NCBI RefSeq assembly: GCF_016899755.1
Contig: NZ_JACJJC010000006.1
Location: 1-64,000, forward strand
Length of the DNA: 64,000 bases
Direction of reading: 5' to 3'
DNA from: Sutterella massiliensis
GTDB taxonomy: Bacteria > Pseudomonadota > Gammaproteobacteria > Burkholderiales > Burkholderiaceae_F
Part shown: in pieces, positions 17,404 to 26,054 of the stretch
Position numbering within the stretch: the stretch's first letter is position 1
Layout: every line of letters starts with the position of its first letter
Translations under genes and position numbers: made by a program
Notes under the pieces: model-generated
Database searches by the model: none
What the model saw: only the letters and a program-made list of their open reading frames with translations
What the model was told of the DNA's origin: nothing

Positions 17404-18222
17404 TTATCCGTGCTTGAGTAAACGCCGTCTTCTTGCGTCAAAGAGGCAAACGGCCGCTGCCGCCCCGACGTTGAGAGACTCAACGCTCGACTCGATCGGA
17501 ATGTAATAGCGTGCATCGCAGACGGCGATCGCCGCTTCGGATACGCCGGGCCCTTCTGCGCCCATCACCCAAGCGCAGGGACCGTCGGCGTAGTCGGGCG
17601 CGGCAAAAAGGTCGCGCCCGCCTCGCGCATCGGCCGCATAAATGCGGCCGCGGTAATGCTCGCGAAACGTTTCGGGCGAAAGATTTTCAACAAAGTGCGC
17701 CGCGAGGTGCGCGCCCATCCCGGCGCGCAGCACCTTGGGCGACCAGATGCTCGCCGTGCCGACGTTAGCGGCGATCGTCGCAAAGCCCGCCGCCACGGCC
17801 GTGCGAATAAGCGTGCCGACGTTGCCCGCGTCCTGCACGCCGTCAAGATAAAGCACGTCCGCTTCGCGCCAGTCTTCGGGAGCGGCCGCCGCCGGGATTG
17901 CCATCTCGCACATGCAGCCCGCACCGTTTTCAACGGGCGAAATCTGATCGTAGAGGCGCTTTGTGAGGCCGTAGACGCGTGCACCCGTGCGCTCGGCAAG
18001 CTTTTCGACGAGCTCGTGCGCTTCTGAGACAGCCTCTTCGGAAAGAATCAGCGCGGCAATCTCGGCCTTCGGGTGCTCGAGGACAACCGAAAGAAGATGA
18101 AGCCCCTCCAAGAGCGTGGCGCGCTCGCGCTTCACGGCGCGCGGTTCAAGCGCCAAACGCTTCCAGCGCTTCACTTTCGGATTGGCGTCGCTTTCGATGT
18201 AGGCAATGTCTATGCTGCTCAT
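17404..18222 (-). CDS. TrmH/SpoU-family RNA 2'-O-methyltransferase
   Basis: A 272-residue SPOUT methyltransferase that should use S-adenosylmethionine to methylate a ribose in rRNA or tRNA. The N-terminal third is the RNA substrate-binding domain ('EGLHLLSVVLEH...'). The C-terminal knot domain has motif 1 'DAGNVGTLIRTA', motif 2 'VMGAEGPGVS' and motif 3 'IPIESSVESLNVGAAAAV'. RlmB-like enzymes are the nearest functional guess, but the exact nucleotide is not predictable. The ATG at 18222 follows an AAGGATCC ribosome site. It starts 25 bases after rnhB and is the last gene of the lpxA-lpxB-rnhB series. Confidence 0.9.
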   Translation of the reverse strand: MSSIDIAYIESDANPKVKRWKRLALEPRAVKRERATLLEGLHLLSVVLEHPKAEIAALILSEEAVSEAHELVEKLAERTGARVYGLTKRLYDQISPVENGAGCMCEMAIPAAAAPEDWREADVLYLDGVQDAGNVGTLIRTAVAAGFATIAANVGTASIWSPKVLRAGMGAHLAAHFVENLSPETFREHYRGRIYAADARGGRDLFAAPDYADGPCAWVMGAEGPGVSEAAIAVCDARYYIPIESSVESLNVGAAAAVCLFDARRRRLLKHG

Positions 18223-18247
18223 GTTGGATCCTTCTGGCTCGGGCATT

Positions 18248-19042
18248 TCAGTCGGTCTGCGCTTTGTCCGCTTCGTCTGCTGTGTTTTTTGCGGGCGCAC
18301 TCTCTGCCGTCGGCGCTTCGGCAAGCATGCTTTTGACGGGCTCGAAGGAGCGCCGGTGCAAGGGCGTTACGCCGAGCGTCTTGAGCGCTTCGAGGTGGCG
18401 CTTTGTGCCGTAGCCCGCGTGCACCTCAAAGCCGTAGCCCGGATACGTTTGCGCCGCCTCCGTCATGAGACGGTCTCGCGCAGTTTTGGCAAGAATCGAT
18501 GCGGCGGAAATGGCAGGCACCTTGGCGTCGCCCTTCACAATCGTTTCGACAGGAACAGCCAAGTGCGGCGGCCGGTTGCCGTCGACGAGCACAAGGTCGG
18601 GCGTAATGCCCAATCCCTCTACCGCACGCCGCATTGCGAGAAGCGTCGCCTCAAGAATATTGAGCGAATCAATCTCTTCGACGCTTCCCCAAGCAACAGC
18701 CCAGGCGCGGGCGCGCTCCTTGATGAGGGGTTCGAGCGCCTCGCGCTTTTTGGCCGAAAGCTTCTTCGAGTCGTTGAGTCCCTCGATCGGCCGCTCGGGA
18801 TCGAGCACGACCGCCGCCGCGCAAACGGGGCCGGCAAGCGGGCCGCGCCCGGCTTCATCTACACCCGCGATGATTTTCGCGTCGGGCCAGAAACCCGCTT
18901 CGGCAAAAAGGCCGCCCGCCGCGTCCGCGGCAACTGCCTTGGCGGTTGCCTTTGCCGTTTTCGGTTCTTTCTTCGAACGCTTTTGCGTCGTCTTTGCAGT
19001 CGTTTCAGCCGCAGCCGTCGCCGCCCTTTTCGCTTTCGTCAC
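18248..19042 (-). CDS. rnhB: Ribonuclease HII
   Basis: A 264-residue enzyme that cleaves RNA in RNA-DNA hybrids and starts removal of misincorporated ribonucleotides. The signature '[14 protein letters not shown]' supplies the first Asp-Glu pair, 'LNDSKKLS' follows, 'LVDGNRPP' supplies the next Asp, and '[16 protein letters not shown]' is the usual late motif. The core starts near residue 55. Before it is a Lys/Ala/Thr-rich extension of about 45 residues, and the C-terminus also has an unusual tail. The start is GTG at 19042, with AGGA upstream. The order lpxA-lpxB-rnhB is standard in proteobacteria. Confidence 0.95.
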   Translation of the reverse strand: MTKAKRAATAAAETTAKTTQKRSKKEPKTAKATAKAVAADAAGGLFAEAGFWPDAKIIAGVDEAGRGPLAGPVCAAAVVLDPERPIEGLNDSKKLSAKKREALEPLIKERARAWAVAWGSVEEIDSLNILEATLLAMRRAVEGLGITPDLVLVDGNRPPHLAVPVETIVKGDAKVPAISAASILAKTARDRLMTEAAQTYPGYGFEVHAGYGTKRHLEALKTLGVTPLHRRSFEPVKSMLAEAPTAESAPAKNTADEADKAQTD

Positions 19043-19141
19043 AAGCGCATTCCTCGGTAGAGAAAATCAGAAGCGCCCCGCAGCCCGTGCATTCGGACGG
19101 CGAGGCGCTCAATTGAAGTCGCTTCAAGCGAACCGCAGCAC

Positions 19142-20332
19142 TCAGAAGCCCGCGGGCTTACGCGCAGCGATCGCCGTGATGGCCTCGGCAGCGAGGTTCG
19201 CCGTGTCGGCCTTGAGGCTTTCGTGCAGCATCGTGAAGCGTTCGACGAGATTCGCTCGATTCGTTTCGTCGGCGAGCGCCTGCTCGAGCGCCCAGGAGAT
19301 CTGATCGGCTTCGCAGAAGTACTGCAGGAACTCGGGAACGACATTTTCGCCAAGCAGAATATTGGGCAGCGACACATGGCGAACGAGCCCCTTCTTCTGC
19401 ATGATCATGCCGGTCACGGCAGGCATCTTGTAGCCGACAACCATCGGCTTCTTGTAGAGCGCCGCCTCCAAGGCCGCCGTCCCCGAAGCCACGAGCACGG
19501 CATCGGCCGCTTCCATCATGCGGTGGCTCGTGCCGACGCGAACGATCATGCGCTGCGCAAGGCGCGCGTACTGCCCCGCGAGGAAGATGATGTTTTCGCG
19601 AGCGCGCTCGTCTGCGGCCGGAATGAGCACGTGCATGTCGCCGTAGCGGTGCAGGAGCTTTTCAACAGCACCGAAGAAAGCAGGAGCGCAGCCCTTTACT
19701 TCGTCAATGCGCGAACCCGGAAGCACCGTCACAACGGGAAGCGAATCTTCGTTGAGACCGAAGTCGGCTCGCGCGCCCACGGTGTCGGGTTCCATCGGAA
19801 TGACGGAAGCGAGCGGATGGCCGACATAGGTCGCCGGAATGCCGGCGCGCTTGTAAATCTCCTGCTCGAACGGGAAGACGAGCAGCATGTGGTCGACCGC
19901 GGTGCGGATCTTGTGGATGCGCTCGGGACGCCAGGCCCAGATGGCCGGGCTCACGAAGTGCACGATCGGCACGCCGCGGCGGCGCAGCTTCGCCTCAATG
20001 TCGAGATTGAAGTCCGGGGCGTCGACGCCGACGAAGACGCGCGGATTGGAATTCGCAAAGCTCTGCACGAGCTCGCTTCTCAGGCGCAGCAGACGCGGCA
20101 GGTGCGAGAGCACTTCCACATAGCCGCGCACAGAGAGTTCGCTGATGTCATGCCAGGCATGAAAGCCCGCAGCGCGCATGCGCGCGCCGCCGACGCCGTA
20201 CTGCGGGGCGCCGTCCATGCGGCGTTCGACTTCGGGCAGAACGAGCGAGGCGATGAAGTCGCCGCTCGCTTCGCCGGCAAGCCACACTGCGCCGTTCTTT
20301 TCCGGGGTTGCAATCGGTTGATGGGTGCCCAT
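19142..20332 (-). CDS. lpxB: Lipid-A-disaccharide synthase
   Basis: A 396-residue GT19 glycosyltransferase that joins UDP-2,3-diacylglucosamine and lipid X to give the lipid A disaccharide at the inner membrane. Family marks are 'LAGEASGDFIASLVLPE' at the N-terminus, 'GVDAPDFNL', 'FVSPAIWAWRPERIHKI', 'FPFEQEIY' with 'TYVGHPLA', and 'LPGSRIDEV'. Length is slightly above the E. coli enzyme. The ATG has GGAG close upstream. It follows lpxA with a 138-base gap that contains a long inverted repeat, an unusually large space for this pair. Confidence 0.97.
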   Translation of the reverse strand: MGTHQPIATPEKNGAVWLAGEASGDFIASLVLPEVERRMDGAPQYGVGGARMRAAGFHAWHDISELSVRGYVEVLSHLPRLLRLRSELVQSFANSNPRVFVGVDAPDFNLDIEAKLRRRGVPIVHFVSPAIWAWRPERIHKIRTAVDHMLLVFPFEQEIYKRAGIPATYVGHPLASVIPMEPDTVGARADFGLNEDSLPVVTVLPGSRIDEVKGCAPAFFGAVEKLLHRYGDMHVLIPAADERARENIIFLAGQYARLAQRMIVRVGTSHRMMEAADAVLVASGTAALEAALYKKPMVVGYKMPAVTGMIMQKKGLVRHVSLPNILLGENVVPEFLQYFCEADQISWALEQALADETNRANLVERFTMLHESLKADTANLAAEAITAIAARKPAGF

Positions 20333-20390
20333 GTTGTCTCCAGATTAAGCGTCGTTGATTCTGTGGGGTCTTCAGTATGTTCGTCGGCTG

Positions 20391-20440
20391 CCTCAGGCCG
20401 CTCGCATCGCATACTGTTTGCGGTGCGATCCGCTGAGGCA
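20391..20440 (-). other. Long inverted repeat between lpxA and lpxB
   Basis: GCCTCAG near 20391 pairs with CTGAGGC near 20440, and an inner ATCGCA pairs with TGCGAT, giving a two-part stem. No T-run follows on the minus strand. It may tune lpxB expression or mRNA stability. Confidence 0.35.
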
Positions 20441-20470
20441 ACCAGGGGGCCGCTTCGGTACTCGGGCGCT

Positions 20471-21259
20471 TTAGCGGATCACGCCGCGCTTTGAAGCGCG
20501 GACGAATTCGACAAAACGCGCGAGCTCTTTGGCAGCGCCCGGAAATTCCTGAGCCATCGCCTCGATCTTTTCGCAGGCGTCCTTGGCCGTGAGATTCTCG
20601 CGGTAGAAGGCGCCGTAGGCGCGGCGAAGTGCTCTCACCTGCTCGTCCGTGAAGCCCGCGCGGCGCAGACCCACAATATTGAGGCCCGCCGGCGTACAGG
20701 GATTCAGATGGCAAATGAGGTACGGCGGCACGTCCTGCAGCACGCCCGAAGCGCCGCCAACCATAGCGTACGCCCCGATCCTGACGAACTGATGAACACC
20801 GGTCTGCCCGCCCACAATTGCATGATCGTCAACATGCACGTGACCGCCCAAAGCGACGTTGTTGGCAAGAATCGTGTCGTTGCCGACAATGCAGTCGTGC
20901 GCTACATGCGCATTGGCCATCAGAAGGTTACGGCTTCCCACGACCGTGAGGCCCTGATCCTGAATCGTGCCGATCGAGAGCGTGCAGTTCTCGCGAATGA
21001 CATTGTCGTCGCCTACGACAAGGCGCGTGTCTTCGCCCGCATATTTCTTGTCCTGCGGCGCGCAGCCGATGCTCGTGCCGGCATACACCACGTTGCGGCA
21101 GCCGATTTCGGTGCGACCTTCAACAACCACGTGGCTTCTGAGAACGGTGCCTGCGCCGATTCGTACCCGGGGCCCGATGAGGCAAAAAGGACCGACGACG
21201 ACGTCGTCGGCAAGTTCAGCATGCGGGTCGACGACCGCGCTCGGGTGAATTTGTGCCAT
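20471..21259 (-). CDS. lpxA: UDP-N-acetylglucosamine acyltransferase
   Basis: A 262-residue left-handed beta-helix acyltransferase that performs the first step of lipid A synthesis in the cytoplasm, transferring a hydroxyacyl chain from ACP to UDP-GlcNAc. Hexapeptide repeats run from residue 2 ('IHPSAVVDPHAELADDVVVG'). The catalytic His lies in 'ANAHVAHDCIVG', and the helical C-terminal domain carries 'NIVGLRRAGF'. Length equals the E. coli protein. Unlike in many proteobacteria it is not adjacent to fabZ: a flavocytochrome, its regulator and a PEBP gene separate them, and a good promoter at 21400-21427 serves it. Confidence 0.97.
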   Translation of the reverse strand: MAQIHPSAVVDPHAELADDVVVGPFCLIGPRVRIGAGTVLRSHVVVEGRTEIGCRNVVYAGTSIGCAPQDKKYAGEDTRLVVGDDNVIRENCTLSIGTIQDQGLTVVGSRNLLMANAHVAHDCIVGNDTILANNVALGGHVHVDDHAIVGGQTGVHQFVRIGAYAMVGGASGVLQDVPPYLICHLNPCTPAGLNIVGLRRAGFTDEQVRALRRAYGAFYRENLTAKDACEKIEAMAQEFPGAAKELARFVEFVRASKRGVIR

Positions 21260-21399
21260 GCCGATAGCTGTTCCTTGGTTGAGGCCGCTTCAACCGCGCC
21301 CGAGAGCGCAGGACCGAGCCTCCTGTTGTGCTGGAGGGGCGCGCTGAACGCTTGGCACTTCAGTCGAAGGTATTAGCCTCAGCCGCCGATCAACCTTTG

Positions 21400-21427
21400 A
21401 TTATACGGAGCGAAGCGCCTTTTTGAA
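21400..21427 (-). promoter_or_regulatory. Probable sigma-70 promoter of lpxA
   Basis: On the minus strand TTCAAA (21427-21422) and TATAAT (21405-21400) are separated by 16 bases. The perfect -10 box and position downstream of the flavocytochrome hairpin make this the likely start of the lpxA-lpxB-rnhB transcript. Confidence 0.65.
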
Positions 21428-21461
21428 TAATTTTGACGTGTGCGCGCCGCGCAGACGGAAA

Positions 21462-21487
21462 CCGCTTCTTCCTTTCGGAAGAAGCGG
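21462..21487 (-). terminator. Hairpin after the flavocytochrome gene
   Basis: CCGCTTCTTCC (21462-21472) and GGAAGAAGCGG (21477-21487) pair exactly around a 4-base loop, followed on the minus strand by TTTCC. The strong stem with a short T-tract probably separates the flavocytochrome transcript from lpxA. Confidence 0.55.
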
Positions 21488-21574
21488 CTCTAAAAAATCA
21501 CCGGTTTTCACGCCGGCGCCGTCGGGCGCCGCATCAGGGCGATGCCCCGTGCGGAACCGGACGAACGCAGCCGG

Positions 21575-23359
21575 TTATTCGCCAAGCACGCGCTTGGCGG
21601 CTTCCTCGCCTGCAATGCGGCCGAACGTGATCGTTTCGGAGACGGAGTTGCCGCCGAGACGGTTCTTGCCGTGCAGGCCGCCCGTCGTTTCGCCGGCTGC
21701 GAAGAGGCCTTCAATGGGCTTGCCTTCCGTGTTGATCACCTGGGTCTTTGCGTTGAACTTCAGGCCGCCCATGGCGTAGTGAATGGCAGGCGTGATTTCA
21801 ATCGCATAGAACTTCGGGCCTTCGATCTTGAAGGGGGGCTTCGGACGATTGAAGTCGGGATCCTTCCCGGCATCCACGTAGCCGTTGTAGACGCGGATCG
21901 TTTCGACGAGCGCCTTCGGATCGATGCCGGCGTTCTTCGCGAGCTCTTCGAGCGTATTGCCTTCCTTCACAAGTCCGAGCTTGAAGCAGGCCTTGAGCTG
22001 CGCGACGCGGCTCACCGTGCCGTCGTCAAAAATTTCAAAGGCGGTGCCGCCCGTCTGCGCAGAGACGGCCGCGCTCGTGACGTCGCGCGTGGTCATCTCG
22101 GAAATGAAGCGCTTGCCTTCGCGGTTGACGAAAACCGCGCCTTGCCCGCGCACCGTCTCCGAAATAATGACGGGCGACCCGACAAGGAGCGTCGGATTGA
22201 GCTGAATTTCCTTCATGTCGACGAGCGCCGCGCCGATCTGTTCGCCGAGGTACATGCCGTCGCCCGTCGTGCCCGGCTGGTTCGAAGTCTTCGTGGCCGG
22301 ATCCAGATTCGGCAGATACTTCTTGACGAGCGACTTGTTGGCGCCGAGGCCGCCCGTGGCGAGCACGACCGCCTTGGCCTTGATCTCGTAGATGCCGTTG
22401 TGCTTGCCTTCCACGAGCACGCCGGTCACTGCGCCCGTCTTGTCCGTCATGAGGCGCACCAGGCGGCTGTTGAGGCGCAGGTCAACGCCTTCCATCTTTT
22501 CGGCCTGATCGCGGAAGAACGCCGACAGATAGGGCCCGACCGCCTTGCCGCCCTTCGGACCGTGCATGCGGGGCGCTGAGGCGCCGCCGCCCGCAGCCAC
22601 GTTTTCAAGTTCTGCGCCGCGCGCCTTGAGCCAGGCAATCGATTCGGCAGAGTTTCTCGCAAAGATTTCCACGAGCTCGGGGTTGCTCGTGTTCTTGCCG
22701 CCCTTCATCGTGTCGGCGGCCATCAGCTCGGCCGAATCCTCGATGCCCTTGGCCTTCTGATAGACGGAGCCCGCTGCGTTCATGCCGCCCGCGGCAAACT
22801 GCGAGTTGCCGCCCGGAATCGGCATCTTTTCAAGAATGACGATGTTGCGAACGCCCTTTTCGTGCGCCTCCATCGCTGCGACGAAGCCCGCTGCGCCCGA
22901 ACCCACAACAACGAGGTCAGCTTCTTCGGTTCGCACAGGCGCCGCATCCTTGTAGGACGCGAGATCCTTCCACTTCCACTCGAGCGGCTTGGCGCTGCCG
23001 AAGGGAATCTTCATCGCCGGGAAGTCGTGGCAGCTGAGGCAGTAAGACTGCGACTCGACATGCCCAGCATGGCAAGCCGTGCACTGGATCGTGCCGATGT
23101 GGCTCGCATGCGGATCGGGTGTCTTTTTCGGGTCAGCAAGCTTTTCAAGCCCGCCGTGGCAGCTCACGCACTGCTTGTTGATTTCTTTTTCCGAGTCGCT
23201 CACTTTCATGCCGTCGACATGGCAGGTCGCGCAGTCAAAGCCCTTCTTCATGTGTGCGCCCGCAAGCTGGGCATTGAAGTCCTTCTCTGCCGCCTGAGCT
23301 GAAAAGGAAGCGAATAGCGCCGCAAGGATCGCGGCCGTTGCGGATTGACGAAGCATCAT
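21575..23359 (-). CDS. Periplasmic tetraheme flavocytochrome c, fumarate-reductase-like, altered substrate pocket
   Basis: A 594-residue protein of the Shewanella Fcc3/UrdA type. A Sec signal peptide (about residues 1-24) is followed by four CxxCH heme motifs (43-47, 64-68, 93-97, 107-111). From residue 147 comes an FAD-binding reductase domain ('VVVGSGAAGF'). The reductase chemistry is intact: the proton path Arg404-Glu401-Arg425 and substrate residues His527 and Arg567 correspond to Fcc3 Arg381, Glu378, Arg402, His504 and Arg544. The second carboxylate site is not: Fcc3 His365, Met375 and Thr377 become Asn388, Ile398 and Ser400. It is therefore probably a periplasmic anaerobic reductase of an enoate other than fumarate. 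The ATG at 23359 has AAGGAG. A divergent LysR gene is its likely regulator. No CymA-like quinol oxidase lies alongside. Confidence 0.9.
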   Translation of the reverse strand: MMLRQSATAAILAALFASFSAQAAEKDFNAQLAGAHMKKGFDCATCHVDGMKVSDSEKEINKQCVSCHGGLEKLADPKKTPDPHASHIGTIQCTACHAGHVESQSYCLSCHDFPAMKIPFGSAKPLEWKWKDLASYKDAAPVRTEEADLVVVGSGAAGFVAAMEAHEKGVRNIVILEKMPIPGGNSQFAAGGMNAAGSVYQKAKGIEDSAELMAADTMKGGKNTSNPELVEIFARNSAESIAWLKARGAELENVAAGGGASAPRMHGPKGGKAVGPYLSAFFRDQAEKMEGVDLRLNSRLVRLMTDKTGAVTGVLVEGKHNGIYEIKAKAVVLATGGLGANKSLVKKYLPNLDPATKTSNQPGTTGDGMYLGEQIGAALVDMKEIQLNPTLLVGSPVIISETVRGQGAVFVNREGKRFISEMTTRDVTSAAVSAQTGGTAFEIFDDGTVSRVAQLKACFKLGLVKEGNTLEELAKNAGIDPKALVETIRVYNGYVDAGKDPDFNRPKPPFKIEGPKFYAIEITPAIHYAMGGLKFNAKTQVINTEGKPIEGLFAAGETTGGLHGKNRLGGNSVSETITFGRIAGEEAAKRVLGE

Positions 23360-23600
23360 ATTTTTCTCTCCTTCCGAGGTCTGCCGCTCGGCCTTTCTCC
23401 CTAAAACGCGCCCGGCCCCATGCGTCCAGCCGCTTTGGGGGCCGGGGTTCCGGCAAAAATTCCGGCGACGAAGCGCTCCTTTTCTTTTGCCCGCGTGCCG
23501 CCTGAATTGGGGGCGCCTGAGGCTTTTTCTCTCGATGCGCCACCCGTTCGATTGATCCGAACAAAGCGCTCGAGCGAGCTTTACTTCAGTCCACAAGTTT

Positions 23601-23618
23601 ATGGAGCCCCGCCTCCAT
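23601..23618. promoter_or_regulatory. Exact palindrome, candidate operator
   Basis: ATGGAG (23601-23606) and CTCCAT (23613-23618) are perfect complements separated by CCCCGC. On the minus strand it directly precedes TAAACT, a possible -10 box, so it may lie within the flavocytochrome promoter. Confidence 0.5.
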
Positions 23619-23644
23619 TTAAAATTTCTATTTCGCTAACCAAT

Positions 23645-23663
23645 CGTTCGCATTCCGCGAACG
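23645..23663. promoter_or_regulatory. Second exact palindrome, candidate operator
   Basis: CGTTCGC (23645-23651) and GCGAACG (23657-23663) pair exactly across five bases. It lies 66 bases before the LysR start codon, where autoregulatory LysR sites are often found. Confidence 0.4.
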
Positions 23664-23728
23664 GTCGGGTTGCTTTTCTTTGCTTATCAAGCCTCTTCCA
23701 GCATTCCGCGGCGAATATCCGATTCCCG

Positions 23729-24676
23729 ATGAAACATATCAACTTTACGGACCTCCGCGTCTTTCTTGCCATTGCCGACACGGGCAACCTTACGCGTGCG
23801 GCTGCGCAGTGCTGCATTACGCCATCGGCAGCGAGTGTTCGGCTCAAGCACCTGGAAGCAGAAGCGGGCTGCGAGCTTGTGACGCGCCTGCCGCGCGGGC
23901 TTGCGCTCACGCTCGCTGGCGAGCGGCTTGCTGCGGAAACTCGGAAAGTCTTTCGGCAGGTCGCCAGCATGACCGAAGCCATGTCGGTCTTTCGCGGCGA
24001 CGAGCGCCTCGTTGTGCGGTTCGCAGCAAACTACAACGCAGCCGTGGCTTTTCTGCCCGACGATCTGAGCCGCTTCCTTCTGGCGCACCCGGAAATCCGC
24101 ATCGAGCAGAAGCTCCTCACGAGCCGAGGCGTGGCCGAAGCCATTGCGCTCGGCGAAGCCGACATCGGCATCACGGCACACACGGAGTTTTACGGCGGCC
24201 TTGCCTTTCATCCCTATCGAGAAGACACGCTCGCGCTCTTTGCCGCGAAGGATCATCCGCTTGCCCTCAAAGGGCGCTGCAGTTTTCTGGATGCGCTCGA
24301 AGAGGATTTCGTTACGCTTTCGAACGATTCCGTCATGCAGGCCTACATGCTTGAGAAGGCCGTTGAGCTCGGCCGCCCGATCGTGCCGCGCATCCGCGTG
24401 CCAAGCATCGGCATCATGGCCCGGTATGTTCGTGCGGGCGTGGGCATCGGCTTCGCAACGGCCTCAACCTACGAGACCTTCTTCGGCCGCGACCTGTCGC
24501 TCTCGCTCGTGCGGCTCGAAGACGACTGGGCGCGCCGCATGCTGCGCATCGCAGTGCCTGCCGACGAGAGCCGGCTCACAGACGCTGCGAGGAAGCTCCT
24601 CTCGCACCTTCAGGAAGCTGCCCGCTCGCCTTTCACGCCCGTCATTCCGGGCGCTCTAGGCCTCGGCGGCAGCTAA
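23729..24676 (+). CDS. LysR-family transcriptional regulator
   Basis: A 315-residue regulator. Residues 1-60 are the winged helix-turn-helix ('FTDLRVFLAIADTGNLTRAAAQ', split here as in all LysR proteins into a helix and a recognition helix), followed by the linker helix and a type 2 periplasmic-binding-like effector domain. It differs slightly from the canon in 'CCITPSAASVRLKHLE'. The ATG at 23729 begins at the family's normal point; an open frame upstream is unsupported. Being divergent to the flavocytochrome gene, with palindromes between them, suggests that it senses the reductase substrate or a related acid. Confidence 0.9.
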   Translation: MKHINFTDLRVFLAIADTGNLTRAAAQCCITPSAASVRLKHLEAEAGCELVTRLPRGLALTLAGERLAAETRKVFRQVASMTEAMSVFRGDERLVVRFAANYNAAVAFLPDDLSRFLLAHPEIRIEQKLLTSRGVAEAIALGEADIGITAHTEFYGGLAFHPYREDTLALFAAKDHPLALKGRCSFLDALEEDFVTLSNDSVMQAYMLEKAVELGRPIVPRIRVPSIGIMARYVRAGVGIGFATASTYETFFGRDLSLSLVRLEDDWARRMLRIAVPADESRLTDAARKLLSHLQEAARSPFTPVIPGALGLGGS

Positions 24677-24833
24677 GCCGCGTGCCTTCGCCGAAAGCGA
24701 AAAGAGCCTTCGCAACATTTCAAGCCCCCAGCAGACTCAATCGAAAGCGAGCTTCCGATAGAATTTCTTCAACTTCACGGCCCAGGCCGTCCTATCTGTT
24801 TCTTGTTCATTCAATCGGAAAGGAAAACCTCAC

Positions 24834-25301
24834 ATGAAGCTTCTGAGCACCACGATTGAGGAAGGCTCGCGCATGCCGGCCGCACAAAGCTATGCGGGCG
24901 GCAACCTCTCGCCTGCGCTCCTTTGGCGCGATGCGCCGGCGGGCACGAAAAGCTTTGCCGTCACCTGCTTTGATCCAGATGCGCCGACCGGATCGGGCTG
25001 GTGGCACTGGTGCGTTCTTGACATTCCGCGCAGCGTTTCGTCGCTTCCCGAAGGCGTTTCGCCCGAGTCGCTCTCCGAGCTCGGCGCCGTGATGCTTCGC
25101 AACGACTACGGCGAAGCCGCTTTCGGCGGCGCGGCGCCGCCCGCGGGCGACGGCATGCACCGCTATGTTTTCACCGTTTGGGCGCTGCCGGAGGAAAAGC
25201 TCGGCCTTGCTGCAGACGCCAATTGCCCGACCGCAGGCTTCATGCTGAACGCAAAGGCCATTGGGAAGGCCAAGCTCACCGCAACCTACGTCGTCGAATA
25301 A
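24834..25301 (+). CDS. PEBP / YbhB-YbcL (Raf-kinase-inhibitor-like) family protein
   Basis: A 155-residue member of the phosphatidylethanolamine-binding protein family. Marks include 'PAAQSYAGGNLSPAL', the 'CFDPDAPTGSGWWHW' anion-pocket motif and 'GGAAPPAGDGMHRYVFTVWAL' (read in two parts), with the usual family length. There is no signal peptide, so it is cytoplasmic like E. coli YbhB; the cellular role of these bacterial proteins is unclear. AAGGA precedes the ATG. A TAGAAT hexamer at 24759-24764 may be its -10 box. A two-way terminator separates it from convergent fabZ. Confidence 0.92.
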   Translation: MKLLSTTIEEGSRMPAAQSYAGGNLSPALLWRDAPAGTKSFAVTCFDPDAPTGSGWWHWCVLDIPRSVSSLPEGVSPESLSELGAVMLRNDYGEAAFGGAAPPAGDGMHRYVFTVWALPEEKLGLAADANCPTAGFMLNAKAIGKAKLTATYVVE

Positions 25302-25330
25302 CGCAGGCGCTCACGGCTCGGCGGACATAA

Positions 25331-25370
25331 AGAAAATCCCCGTTCCGGCATGCCGGTTCGGGGACTTTTC
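25331..25370. terminator. Bidirectional intrinsic terminator between PEBP gene and fabZ
   Basis: TCCCCG (25337-25342) pairs with CGGGGA (25359-25364), and the inner CCGGCA/TGCCGG extends the stem. A-run AGAAAA lies before and CTTTTC after, so the structure works for both convergent genes. Confidence 0.75.
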
Positions 25371-25415
25371 TGCTGCGCCGCAAGGACGCTTCACCTCAGG
25401 GAAGGCGTCGCGGCG

Positions 25416-25886
25416 TTACTTCCCTGCGGCGCCAGGGGCCGGCCGATAAGCGCACATCATCTGCGCCTGCGCGGCAACCTTGCCGTCGACCTTGGCAACG
25501 GCTTCAAAGATCCCGAGGCCCATCTTCGAGCGCAGGAACTTGCCTTCGATCACGAGCTGGTCGCCGGGCTGCACGACGCGCTTGAAGCGCGCGTTGTCGA
25601 TGCCGGCAAAGTAGTAAAGGCACTTCTTGCGGTCGACGTCTTCAGGCAGACGCGCGAGCGCAATAATGGCGCAGGCCTGGGCCATCGCTTCGATGATCAG
25701 AACGCCCGGCATCACCGGCACCTGCGGGAAATGGCCCGTGAACTGCGGTTCGTTCATCGTGACGTTCTTGATGGCGACGACGCGCGTGAGGTCGTCGGAA
25801 AGTTCGATGACGCGATCGATCAAAAGGAACGGATACCGATGCGGCAGCTGATCCATGATCTCGTTGATGTTAAGGGTTTTGGGCAT
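25416..25886 (-). CDS. fabZ: 3-hydroxyacyl-[ACP] dehydratase
   Basis: A 156-residue hotdog-fold dehydratase of fatty-acid elongation. The catalytic His is in '[13 protein letters not shown]', and the catalytic Glu in '[13 protein letters not shown]' after '[11 protein letters not shown]'. Size matches E. coli FabZ. I use the ATG at 25886, where homologues begin; the upstream sequence has no good ribosome site and the frame stays open. It lies downstream of lpxD in the conserved skp-lpxD-fabZ order, but the next expected gene, lpxA, is displaced by about 4.2 kb. Confidence 0.95.
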   Translation of the reverse strand: MPKTLNINEIMDQLPHRYPFLLIDRVIELSDDLTRVVAIKNVTMNEPQFTGHFPQVPVMPGVLIIEAMAQACAIIALARLPEDVDRKKCLYYFAGIDNARFKRVVQPGDQLVIEGKFLRSKMGLGIFEAVAKVDGKVAAQAQMMCAYRPAPGAAGK

Positions 25887-26054
25887 TTGTTTACTGGGTG
25901 TTCCGACAAAAATGGGAATTCGTTTCGTGTGAGCGGCGCCTTTCGCGGCCGGATCGTCCGAGAGAACGATCGTCTGGGGTCCTGCCGAAAGGCTTTCGGG
26001 CGCAAACGCGCCCGAAACCACTTCAAGTACTTGATTTTCGCGCGTTTGGCGCTT

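Larger units (their letters stand above)
21260..21574. other. 315-base gap between the flavocytochrome and lpxA
   Basis: This stretch holds the 3' hairpin of the flavocytochrome gene (21462-21487), a sigma-70-like promoter (21400-21427) and a leader of about 130 bases before lpxA. I see no coding sequence in it. Confidence 0.6.
23360..23728. promoter_or_regulatory. Divergent control region between flavocytochrome and LysR genes
   Basis: This 369-base gap has no credible gene. It holds two exact palindromes (23601-23618 and 23645-23663), an AT-rich patch near 23619-23635 and a partial FNR-like half-site arrangement (TTGAT then ACAAA, 23552-23565). The layout fits a LysR regulator controlling its divergent neighbour. 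The FNR site matches only three of five bases in its right half. Confidence 0.5.
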
